A stretch of DNA of 64,000 nucleotides from Marinobacter sp. F4206 (GTDB lineage: Bacteria > Pseudomonadota > Gammaproteobacteria > Pseudomonadales > Oleiphilaceae). Location: the NCBI RefSeq assembly GCF_019392195.1, contig NZ_JAHXKI010000003.1, forward strand, positions 62,001 through 126,000, given 5' to 3'. Within the stretch, counting starts at the first letter, position 1. Each line of letters begins with the position of its first letter. This document shows, piece after piece, positions 57,180 through 64,000 of this stretch. The notes under the pieces are model-generated. The model had not been told where the DNA came from. It was given only the letters and a program-made list of their open reading frames with translations, and ran no database searches. Both the position numbers and the translations under genes were made by a program.

Positions 57180-58580
57180 TCAGTCTTTGAGCGCCTGAAA
57201 CTGGGCTATCGCGTCCTTCCGACTTTCCTTCAGATCGACAATCGGTCTTGGATACCCTCCGGGAATCACGCCGCCTTTGCCGGGATCGTGAATGCGTTTG
57301 CCGTCAAGCTTTGCCAGCTCAGGCACCCACTGGCGGATAAACTCTCCCTTTGGATCGAACCGCTCACTCTGGGTCACTGGATTGAAGACTCTGAAATACG
57401 GTGCGGCGTCGGTGCCCGTTGAGGCGCTCCATTGCCAGCCGCCGTTGTTCGAAGCGAGGAAACCGTCCACCAGTTTCGACATGAAATAGGCTTCGCCCAG
57501 ACGCCAGTCGATGAACAGGTTCTTGGTCAGGAACATGGCGGTAACCATGCGCAGGCGGTTGTGCATCCAGCCGGTTTCGTTCAGTTGACGCATGGCGGCA
57601 TCAACGATGGGAATGCCGGTATGCCCTGCCTTCCAGGCTTCAAACTTTTCTCCCGGTTCATTCCATACCAGCGCTTCGGTTTCCGGCTTGAACGCCCGGT
57701 GCATGCTGACCCGAGGATAGTGGTACAGAATGTTGACGTAGAAATCCCGCCAGGCAATTTCGTTTACCCAGGTCATCAGGCCTTCCTGGTTGCCGCCCAT
57801 GCCCTGGGCCTGGCGCGCTGCCAGCAGGCATTGGCGGCCGGAAAGAACCCCGTTGGCCAGATAGGGCGACAGCCGGCTGGTGCCGTCTATGGCGGGGAAG
57901 TCGCGTGCGTCTTTGTACGCGCCGGCATGTTCGCCCAGGAAAGCCTCCAGTTGTCTGTGGGCCGCGTCTTCACCCGTTTCCACCAGGGCCGTTGGTGCGT
58001 GCCGGAACGGCTCCGGGAGGTCGTCCATCCGGTCCGGGGTGATGGGGTCACCCTGGGCTGGCGGAATCGGGAATGCGACTGGCTGGGTTTCTTCGACCCA
58101 GCTGCGCCAGCGTCGTGAAAAGGGGGTGAAAACGGAATAGGGCTCCTGCTGCTGGGTGAGGATTTCGCCCACCGGCGCGACGGTCTGATCCCGGTACTTG
58201 CTGACCCCGATATCCAGCTTGTCCAGTCGGTGTTTCAGTGCCTTGTCCCGGCGTCGCTCGTTGACGCCATACTCTTCGTTAAAGTGCACCCGGGAAATGT
58301 CGTGGTCGCGGCAGAACTGCTCAACCCTGTCGACGCTGTCATCGAATCGGCTGGCCATGATGAAGGTGAGCGGAATACCCAGCTTCGCCAGTTCCTCCGA
58401 AAGCGCGTTCGCGTGGGCGATGACGAAATGCACCCGGGCGGGCGACCAGTCGTGCTCCAGCCATTGCTCCGGGGAGACGACAAAACAGGCGTGTACCGCC
58501 GACGTTTCCTTGCAGGCGGCGGTTAGGGCAGGGTTGTCAGCTATCCGGAGGTCATTCCGGAACCAGACCAGATGTTTCAT
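57180..58580 (-). CDS. phrB: deoxyribodipyrimidine photolyase
   Basis: Class I CPD photolyase, repairing thymine dimers with light through FAD. The 466-residue protein starts MKHLVWFRNDLRIADN (AGGA upstream); the N-terminal antenna domain and the FAD domain with the WNEIAWRDFYVN, NRLRMVTAMFLTKN and NNGGWQWSASTGTDAAPY segments are complete. The Trp-rich electron path residues look intact. The open frame runs 16 codons further upstream without support. Confidence 0.94.
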   Translation of the reverse strand: MKHLVWFRNDLRIADNPALTAACKETSAVHACFVVSPEQWLEHDWSPARVHFVIAHANALSEELAKLGIPLTFIMASRFDDSVDRVEQFCRDHDISRVHFNEEYGVNERRRDKALKHRLDKLDIGVSKYRDQTVAPVGEILTQQQEPYSVFTPFSRRWRSWVEETQPVAFPIPPAQGDPITPDRMDDLPEPFRHAPTALVETGEDAAHRQLEAFLGEHAGAYKDARDFPAIDGTSRLSPYLANGVLSGRQCLLAARQAQGMGGNQEGLMTWVNEIAWRDFYVNILYHYPRVSMHRAFKPETEALVWNEPGEKFEAWKAGHTGIPIVDAAMRQLNETGWMHNRLRMVTAMFLTKNLFIDWRLGEAYFMSKLVDGFLASNNGGWQWSASTGTDAAPYFRVFNPVTQSERFDPKGEFIRQWVPELAKLDGKRIHDPGKGGVIPGGYPRPIVDLKESRKDAIAQFQALKD

Positions 58581-58725
58581 GGAAATTCCTGTGTCACGTT
58601 GTGCTTCCGGGCATAGGGGTAAATACATGCCGGTGTTTCAATAAAATCACAGACTTGGATATTCGCTGAGGTGCCATGATTGGATTATAGTAAGTTGAAA
58701 TTGCCCCCGGACTGCAAGGAGATAC

Positions 58726-59544
58726 GTGGCGCAGATGGATTCCGAAACCGACGGCCGGCGCGATGGCGTTTGGGCTAAACCCTATAACCTGGCTTCCGGG
58801 CAGACCCAGTCTCACCAGTTGGGGCAGGTGCGCCTCTGGGTGACCTTGCTGGATAAGGAGTGGCAGGTGCGTTCCCAGACCATGGAACCGGATACCGATC
58901 CCGTCACCTGGACAGAGACCATCAGCCACACTCTGCCGTCATCCGACGTGCCGCTCCAGCGCTTTATTCGCTCCGGTGAAGCCGAAACGGTCACCTTTAT
59001 TCCCGCCGTTGCCGCCCTGCCCACCGTGATTCGCCCCTATCAGTCGCTCACCATTCCCGCGGGCGGTCGCTGCGTGATCTATGTCGGCACCGTGGTCTGG
59101 ATGAAGGTCTGCGTGGGGGACCAGCAGACGGTGCTGACCGAGATTCCTCTCGGTGCGCCGTCACTGACCTGGGTCGGACGGAACACCATGGAAGGCGAGT
59201 TGTGCTACTCCTCCTCCAGCTACGCCCGCCTGGTTCTCGAAGCCGTGCCCAAGCGGCCCTGGCGTGCAGTGACGCCGGTGACCATCGTCAACCGACGGGA
59301 GGAGCCTTTGCTGCTGGAACGGTTCAGCTTGCCGACGCCGTTGCTATCACTGCACCTGAATGAGCGGGGACAGTTATGGACGCCGGGTGTGACGGTGGAG
59401 TGTGAAACCGAAATGAACTCGGCCAGCCTGCACGTGGAGCAGACGCTGCTGGCGGCGGCCGGCGAGTGTCAGCCTGTCGGGCCGGCCCGTGAAAACATGA
59501 CCCGGGGCCGGCTGGTCCGTGCCTTTGATCGGATGTTTGGTTAA
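58726..59544 (+). CDS. DUF432-like protein, first gene of rim operon
   Basis: A 272-residue, beta-rich, apparently cytoplasmic protein without signal peptide or clear membrane helix. It resembles proteins annotated as DUF432 that lie next to MscS genes; no catalytic motif is visible. An ideal AAGGAGA site precedes the GTG start. It is 25 bases before the channel gene. An adaptor or regulator of the channel is a guess from position only. Confidence 0.65.
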   Translation: MAQMDSETDGRRDGVWAKPYNLASGQTQSHQLGQVRLWVTLLDKEWQVRSQTMEPDTDPVTWTETISHTLPSSDVPLQRFIRSGEAETVTFIPAVAALPTVIRPYQSLTIPAGGRCVIYVGTVVWMKVCVGDQQTVLTEIPLGAPSLTWVGRNTMEGELCYSSSSYARLVLEAVPKRPWRAVTPVTIVNRREEPLLLERFSLPTPLLSLHLNERGQLWTPGVTVECETEMNSASLHVEQTLLAAAGECQPVGPARENMTRGRLVRAFDRMFG

Positions 59545-59569
59545 CCGCCCAGTTTAGGGAGTCGAAGTT

Positions 59570-60457
59570 TTGCTGGAGCAAATACAAGCCGGCGTCGTGT
59601 CGGTCTTCAACGGTGTTGCCTGGGGAAAGTGGGTCAGTTCGATCTTTCTGCTGGTTCTGGGGGTGGTGCTGGCCTCGCTGGCAGCGCGCAGCGTCTCCCG
59701 CTTCATGGAGCAGAGAAGCACGCGGCACCACACTGTTATGGTTCGCCGCCTGGTGTTTTATCTCATTGCGCTACTGTTTGCCATTGCCGCCCTCCGGGAG
59801 GCGGGGTTCTCGCTTGATGTGGTGCTTGGAGCAGCGGGTATTCTGACCATAGCCATTGGCTTTGCATCCCAGACCTCCGCGTCCAACATGATCAGCGGCT
59901 TGTTCCTGCTGGTGGAGAAGCCCTTCGAAATTGGCGATGTGATCGAAGTTGATGCGACCGTCGGTGAAGTGGTCGGCATTGATATGCTGAGCGTAAAGTT
60001 GCGAACGCCAGATAACCTTTATGTGCGGATTCCCAATGAGACCCTGATCAAAACACGGGTGGTGAATCGCTCCCGTTTTCCCATTCGTAGGCTCGACCTC
60101 ACGGTGGGTATTGCCTACGCTGAAGATGTGGAACGAGTTGAAGCTCTTCTGTTGAGGCTGGCCGAAAAGAACCCTGTTTGCCTGGAAGAGCCCAAGCCAT
60201 TTGTGCTGGTAACCGCGTTCGGACCATCGTCTGTGGATCTTCAGTTCTCTTTCTGGGTGCCCAAGGACAAAGTCCTGGATGGGCGCAGCAGTATCATGGT
60301 CGCGATCAAGAAGGCTCTGGATCGGGAAGGCGTCGAGATACCTTTCCCGCACACCAGTGTCTACGCGGGTAGCCATTCCGAACCCTTCCGCGTGCAGCTG
60401 CTGGGACCGGAGACACATGCTAACAAGGAAACCCTGGATGTCGACGAAGACCGTTGA
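59570..60457 (+). CDS. MscS-family mechanosensitive channel
   Basis: A 295-residue small-conductance channel: three membrane helices in the first 110 residues, with the Ala/Gly-rich pore helix ([17 protein letters not shown] region), then the beta domain ([29 protein letters not shown]) and cytoplasmic C-domain. It starts at TTG with AGGGAG 8 bases upstream. The end overlaps the protease gene by 20 bases. Confidence 0.93.
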   Translation: MLEQIQAGVVSVFNGVAWGKWVSSIFLLVLGVVLASLAARSVSRFMEQRSTRHHTVMVRRLVFYLIALLFAIAALREAGFSLDVVLGAAGILTIAIGFASQTSASNMISGLFLLVEKPFEIGDVIEVDATVGEVVGIDMLSVKLRTPDNLYVRIPNETLIKTRVVNRSRFPIRRLDLTVGIAYAEDVERVEALLLRLAEKNPVCLEEPKPFVLVTAFGPSSVDLQFSFWVPKDKVLDGRSSIMVAIKKALDREGVEIPFPHTSVYAGSHSEPFRVQLLGPETHANKETLDVDEDR

Positions 60458-60935
60458 AGTGATCAAACCCATCCCCCCCAAAGCCAACGATAACAAGGTC
60501 GGACTGGGCTGGCGGGAGTGGGTGGCGTTGCCGGATCTGGATATCAGCCGCATCAAGGCCAAGGTGGACACCGGTGCCCGCACCTCCTGTCTGCATACCT
60601 TCCGCACAGAGCCCTACACTGAGAACGGCGAGCGCCGCGTCCGGTTCTGGGTCCATCCGGTGCAGAACGACATGCACAACATGGTGGAGTGCGATGCCAA
60701 AGTGCTGGACGAGCGCAATGTGTCGGATTCCGGGGGGCATAAGGAGATACGCCTCGTGATCGAGACCACCCTCGTGGTGGGTGACCAGAGCTGGCCGATT
60801 GAAATGACACTGACCAACCGGGACTCGATGCGGTTTCGGATGTTACTGGGGCGCACCGCGATGTCTGGTCGCTCGGTGGTATACCCCGAAGCTTCTTATC
60901 TTGCCGGTGAACCGGCCCTAAGGACTGAAAAATGA
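60438..60935 (+). CDS. rimB: RimB-type retropepsin-like zinc protease
   Basis: A 165-residue protein of the ATP-dependent zinc protease/RimK-associated family with a retropepsin fold. The aspartic-protease-like KVDTGARTS motif is at 42-50 (Asp44). In Pseudomonas RimB acts with RimK in S6 modification. The ATG at 60438 lies in the end of the MscS gene; the stop overlaps rimK (ATGA). Confidence 0.88.
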   Translation: MSTKTVEVIKPIPPKANDNKVGLGWREWVALPDLDISRIKAKVDTGARTSCLHTFRTEPYTENGERRVRFWVHPVQNDMHNMVECDAKVLDERNVSDSGGHKEIRLVIETTLVVGDQSWPIEMTLTNRDSMRFRMLLGRTAMSGRSVVYPEASYLAGEPALRTEK

Positions 60936-61840
60936 GAATTGCGGTCTTATCCCGTAACAAGAACCTGTATTCCACTCGCCGCCTGGTAGAGGAGGGCATC
61001 AATCGTGGCCATGAGGTCAGAGTCATTGACTGCCTACACTGCTCCATGAACATCACCTCTGCTCAACCCAAGATCCATTACCACGAAGAGGTACTGGAAG
61101 CGTATGACGTGGTCATTCCTCGTATCGGCGCTTCGGTTACCTTCTACGGGACAGCGGTGTTGCGCCAGTTCGAAATGATGGGCGTATTCCCACTGAACGA
61201 ATCCGTGGCTATAACCCGTTCCCGGGACAAGCTGCGTTCGCTGCAACTGCTGGCCCGCAAGGGTGTGGGAATGCCGGTGACCGGGTTTGCCAACAAGCCG
61301 GATAACGTCCCCGAACTGCTGAAAATGGTGGGTGGGGCGCCGGTGGTGATCAAATTGTTGCAGGGCACCCAGGGCATTGGTGTGGTGCTGGCGGAAACCC
61401 GCAAGGCCGCCGAGAGCGTGATCGAGGCGTTCATGGGTCTGAAAGCCGACATTCTGGTGCAGGAATTCATCAAGGAAGCGGGCGGTGCGGACATTCGCTG
61501 TTTCGTTATTGGTGACAAGGTGATTGCGGCGATGAAACGTCAGGGTGCGGAAGGTGAGTTTCGGTCGAACCTGCATCGTGGCGGCAGTGCTTCGCTTGTG
61601 CGGATTACCCCGGAGGAGCGCCGCACGGCGATTGCCGCCGCCAAGGCGATGGGGTTGAACGTGGCCGGGGTTGACCTATTGCGCTCGAGCCGGGGGCCGC
61701 TGGTGATGGAAGTGAACTCCTCGCCGGGGCTGGAAGGCATTGAAAACGCCACCGGCAAGAACATTGCCGGCATGATCATCAACTGGACCGAGAAGAACCA
61801 GAAGCCCTGGAAAACCCGCACCAAAGGCGGGGGCGGCTGA
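60932..61840 (+). CDS. rimK: ribosomal protein S6 glutamate ligase
   Basis: ATP-grasp ligase adding glutamates to the C-terminus of S6. The 302-residue protein shows the RimK start [18 protein letters not shown], the ATP-grasp [15 protein letters not shown] and [17 protein letters not shown] segments and the [13 protein letters not shown] metal-binding motif. The substrate S6 (25993-26421) has a matching Glu-rich end. Tight overlap with rimB. Confidence 0.94.
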   Translation: MRIAVLSRNKNLYSTRRLVEEGINRGHEVRVIDCLHCSMNITSAQPKIHYHEEVLEAYDVVIPRIGASVTFYGTAVLRQFEMMGVFPLNESVAITRSRDKLRSLQLLARKGVGMPVTGFANKPDNVPELLKMVGGAPVVIKLLQGTQGIGVVLAETRKAAESVIEAFMGLKADILVQEFIKEAGGADIRCFVIGDKVIAAMKRQGAEGEFRSNLHRGGSASLVRITPEERRTAIAAAKAMGLNVAGVDLLRSSRGPLVMEVNSSPGLEGIENATGKNIAGMIINWTEKNQKPWKTRTKGGGG

Positions 61841-61841
61841 T

Positions 61842-62909
61842 ATGGCCGCAAGGGCTCCTTTTGTCATTGCCGATCACGAAATTCCAGCAGGCACCCGTCA
61901 GACGGTCGAAGTGCCGGTTGCCAAGCTGTATACCCACACGCCGCTGCATATTCCGGTGGAGGTGGTGCATGGTCGACGCGCAGGCCCGGTGTTGATGGTC
62001 TGTGGAGCCATTCATGGGGACGAGATCAATGGAGTGGAAATCGTCCGCCGTGTGCTCAAGAACTCCGCGCTGCGTCACCTGCGCGGCACGCTGGTGGCGG
62101 TGCCGATTGTAAACATCTTCGGCTTCGTGCAACGCACCCGCTATCTACCGGACCGTCGGGACTTGAATCGTTGTTTCCCGGGTACCGAGAGTGGATCGCT
62201 GGGCGGTCGCATCGCTTACCTGTTGCGCACCCAGATCATGGAAAACGTGTCCCATATCATCGACCTGCACACGGGGGCAATCCACCGATTCAATCTTCCG
62301 CAGATAAGGGCAGAGCTGAAGAACCCGGAAACGATCCGTATGGCTGAGGCGTTTGGGGCGCCCATCATTATCAATGCCAGTCTGCGGGAGGGCAGCCTGC
62401 GTGCTTATGCAGATTCCCAGGATATTCCGGTCATCACCTTCGAGGGTGGTGAGGCCCTGCGCTTTGACGACGTGGTGATTTCCAGTGGCGTGAAAGGGGT
62501 GGTCCGGGTCATGCGCGAGCTGGAAATGATACCCGCGAAGAAAGGGCCAAAGGCTCCGAAAAAGCGGTCGGAAACCGCCGCCAATTCACAATGGGTGCGT
62601 ACTGACATCGATGGCATCATGCGCCCGGTGGCAAGGCTGGGCCAGAAGGTTCGTAAGGGGCAGAGGCTGGCCATGGTGGCGGATCCCTTCGGGGAATCGG
62701 AAAGCGCGGTGCTTTCCCCCTGTTCGGGCATTGTCATCTGTGTGAACAATCTGCCGTTGGTGAACGAGGGCGAAGCCATTTACCACGTTGCCCGTTTTGA
62801 CGAGTTGAACGAGGCCGAAAAGGCCATGCAGTATTTCCGCAGCAGTTACGAGTCAGACGTGGGCGATGAAGTGGTGCCAGTTCATCCGTGGGATGAAAAC
62901 CAGAAATAA
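61842..62909 (+). CDS. AstE/AspA-like zinc deacylase in rim operon
   Basis: M14-type succinylglutamate desuccinylase/aspartoacylase superfamily, 355 residues. Zinc ligands His58 and Glu61 (GAIHGDE), His143 (DLHTG) and a candidate catalytic Glu201 (FEGGE) are all present, with RDLNRCFPG at 106-114. The C-terminal part has a biotinyl-like beta fold (MRPVARLGQKVRKGQRLA). It starts one base after the rimK stop. The arginine succinyltransferase operon is absent, so it is unlikely to be AstE; a link to glutamylation is inferred from the operon. Confidence 0.85.
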   Translation: MAARAPFVIADHEIPAGTRQTVEVPVAKLYTHTPLHIPVEVVHGRRAGPVLMVCGAIHGDEINGVEIVRRVLKNSALRHLRGTLVAVPIVNIFGFVQRTRYLPDRRDLNRCFPGTESGSLGGRIAYLLRTQIMENVSHIIDLHTGAIHRFNLPQIRAELKNPETIRMAEAFGAPIIINASLREGSLRAYADSQDIPVITFEGGEALRFDDVVISSGVKGVVRVMRELEMIPAKKGPKAPKKRSETAANSQWVRTDIDGIMRPVARLGQKVRKGQRLAMVADPFGESESAVLSPCSGIVICVNNLPLVNEGEAIYHVARFDELNEAEKAMQYFRSSYESDVGDEVVPVHPWDENQK

Positions 62910-62923
62910 GGGGAGGGCAGGCC

Positions 62924-63348
62924 ATGATCTGGGAACAAACGTTTGTCGATCTCCCGCCGCTGCCCCGCGGCTTCCATCTGGTGACTCGCGACGTTCTGGC
63001 GCAGGCGCCCGACCTGACCGACTGCGAGGTTGGCCTGCTGCACCTGTTCATCCAGCACACGTCGGCCTCGTTGGCGATCAACGAGAACGCCGATCCGGAC
63101 GTTCGCGGTGATCTGGAACGACATTTCAATGTGATGGTGCCGGAGAATGTGCCCTGCACTATGCGCATATCATGGAAGGGCCGGACGATATGCCGGCTCA
63201 CATCAAGAACATCCTGATTGGCCCGTCCCTGACCCTGCCGATTAACCACGGTCGGCTGGCGCTCGGTACCTGGCAGGGCATCTACCTCTGTGAACACCGG
63301 GATCACGCCAGTGGTCGCCGGCTGGTGGCCACTCTGCAGGGGCGTTGA
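62924..63348 (+). pseudogene. yjbQ: yjbQ (UPF0047) interrupted by a one-base frameshift
   Basis: YjbQ proteins (about 139 residues) have thiamine-phosphate synthase side activity. The first frame gives MIWEQTFVDLPPLPRGFHLV... with LLHLFIQHTSASLAINENAD intact up to VPENVP, then goes out of frame and stops at 63217. The next frame continues perfectly from [17 protein letters not shown] to [16 protein letters not shown] and ends at 63348. Loss of one base near 63155-63157 (a TGG read as TG) explains it. It may be a real mutation or a sequencing error. Start 14 bases after the deacylase gene, with GGGAGG upstream. Confidence 0.85.
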
Positions 63349-63415
63349 TCAGCCCCGGTCCCAACCCTTCCTTTCCCGCAAGCCCTGTTCGCCGACCAAG
63401 CTGAGTGTGAAGTTC

Positions 63416-63459
63416 CACCCATTACCCGAAAAGGATGGGTGAGAATGCACCCATTTTTT
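63416..63459 (+). terminator. terminator with competing upstream hairpin
   Basis: ATGGGTG (63435-63441) pairs with CACCCAT (63448-63454), followed by six T: a terminator 68 bases or more after yjbQ. An identical CACCCAT at 63416-63422 can pair with the same ATGGGTG and would prevent the terminator stem. Confidence 0.75.
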
Positions 63460-63516
63460 AGTGGGAAAGGTCAGTGCTTTTCAGAAGGGCGCTGTTTTAA
63501 AAGAACTTTTTCAATG

Positions 63517-63532
63517 TGGTCTGCTCCTTGCT
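63517..63532 (+). promoter_or_regulatory. candidate sigma-54 promoter (-24/-12)
   Basis: TGGTCTG-CTCC-TTGCT: the invariant GG and GC are exactly 10 bases apart and TTGCT matches the -12 half; the -24 half is TGGTCTG against the consensus TGGCACG. It lies 78 bases before the TAXI gene start. A sigma-70 promoter is not obvious in the same gap (63349-63609). Confidence 0.5.
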
Positions 63533-63609
63533 GCTAGAGAATCACCGGAGTTTCTGATGGCTCCGTCTAGTAGCACCCAACAAACAAAATGAAACGGGGA
63601 GCACTCTCT

Positions 63610-64000
63610 ATGAAAACCCAAGCTGTAATGGCGGCGGCGTTCGCCTCTACTCTCGTTGTTGCAAACCCTGCAGTTGCCCAGGACCGTTCTGAATGGCCGG
63701 ACAATTTCACCGTTGGCACCGCAAGCCAGGGGGGAACCTACTTCGCCTATGGCTCAGGGTGGGCCAACTTCGTCGCGGAAAACCTGAATGTCTCGGGCGG
63801 TGCCGAAATCACGGGCGGACCGATGCAGAACATGGCTCTGGTCCACACGGGTGATCTGAAGTTCGGCCTGACCACGATGGGACCGGCCCGCGAATCCATG
63901 GAAGGCAACAGTCCACTCGCCCCGGGAATGAACATGGACAATGTCTGCGCCATGTTCCCGATGTACGAAACGCCGTTCTCGGTGACCGCGCTGTCCAGTT
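63610..64000 (+). CDS. TAXI-type TRAP transporter solute-binding protein, partial
   Basis: Open to the window end, 130 residues visible. A signal peptide (cleavage near AVAQ, residue 24) is followed by FTVGTASQGGTYFAYGSGWA, the ligand-site signature of the TAXI (TRAP-associated extracytoplasmic immunogenic) proteins, and by GPMQNMALVHTGDLKFGL. Such proteins deliver organic acids or amino acids to a fused DctQM permease, expected downstream. GGGGAG lies 9 bases before the ATG. Confidence 0.9.
   Translation, partial: MKTQAVMAAAFASTLVVANPAVAQDRSEWPDNFTVGTASQGGTYFAYGSGWANFVAENLNVSGGAEITGGPMQNMALVHTGDLKFGLTTMGPARESMEGNSPLAPGMNMDNVCAMFPMYETPFSVTALSS

Noticed and set aside
1..64000. CRISPR arrays, insertion sequences, integrases, attachment sites
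   Set aside because: No regularly spaced repeats, transposase-like proteins or direct repeats beside the tRNA genes were seen.

Overview
The window is a GC-rich (roughly 58-60 %) stretch of gammaproteobacterial chromosome. The gene content and order suggest Marinobacter or a close relative in the Pseudomonas/Marinobacter neighbourhood: the proA-nadD-rsfS-rlmH-mrdA-rodA block, mpl-ubiX, rpsF-rpsR-DUF2232-rplI-dnaB-alr, and hemA/TPR-lolB-ispE-tRNA-Gln-prs-rplY-pth-ychF-tRNA-Met all follow the order known from Pseudomonas. The species name is an inference. I saw no insertion sequence, prophage, integrase or CRISPR array. About 95 % of the window is coding, mostly core genes with some accessory genes between them.

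Layout. (1) 0.2-9.4 kb, + strand: proline and NAD synthesis, ribosome silencing and 23S rRNA methylation, then the elongasome (PBP2, RodA, RlpA, DacA) and lipoate transfer (YbeD, LipB). (2) 9.4-16.5 kb: diguanylate cyclase, UbiB-like ABC1 kinase, YqaA-type membrane protein, a large chemoreceptor, glutaredoxin and a pyrophosphate-dependent phosphofructokinase. (3) 16.6-22.2 kb: mpl, ubiX, an acyl-CoA dehydrogenase, an unrecognised 632-residue lipoprotein and tRNA-Leu(CAG). (4) 22.4-31.1 kb: RNase R, RlmB, the S6/S18/L9 operon with a long structured leader, DnaB, alanine racemase and a small unknown protein. (5) 31.2-45.6 kb, mixed strands: RmlD-like reductase, an FNR/Anr oxygen sensor with a near-perfect FNR box in front of it, FabB, a DUF962/Mpo1-like protein, an AraC regulator, the GTPase YlqF, a Spy/CpxP-like periplasmic protein, an RND/MMPL exporter, LipA, MetY, a serine beta-lactamase-like hydrolase, an EmrE-type SMR pump, an orphan periplasmic binding protein and a four-helix membrane protein resembling PACE efflux pumps. 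(6) 45.8-57.1 kb: tRNA-Met, ychF, pth, rplY, prs, tRNA-Gln, ispE, lolB and a TPR lipoprotein on the minus strand, and divergently hemA-prfA-prmC-moeB. (7) 57.2-64 kb: DNA photolyase on the minus strand; then a tight + strand operon (DUF432-like protein, MscS channel, RimB-type protease, RimK glutamate ligase, AstE/AspA-like deacylase, frameshifted yjbQ); finally the start of a TAXI-type TRAP solute-binding protein behind a candidate sigma-54 promoter.

Most interesting points: the DUF432-MscS-RimB-RimK-AstE-like-YjbQ operon, which puts a mechanosensitive channel and a putative amidohydrolase together with S6 glutamylation (the S6 gene, with a Glu-rich end, is also in the window); a one-base frameshift in yjbQ; two mutually exclusive hairpins after yjbQ followed by a -24/-12 promoter; a divergent PACE-like protein near an SMR pump; the self-directed Anr box; and the rpsF leader with an S6:S18-type motif. 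All functional calls come from reading the sequence; no database search was possible.
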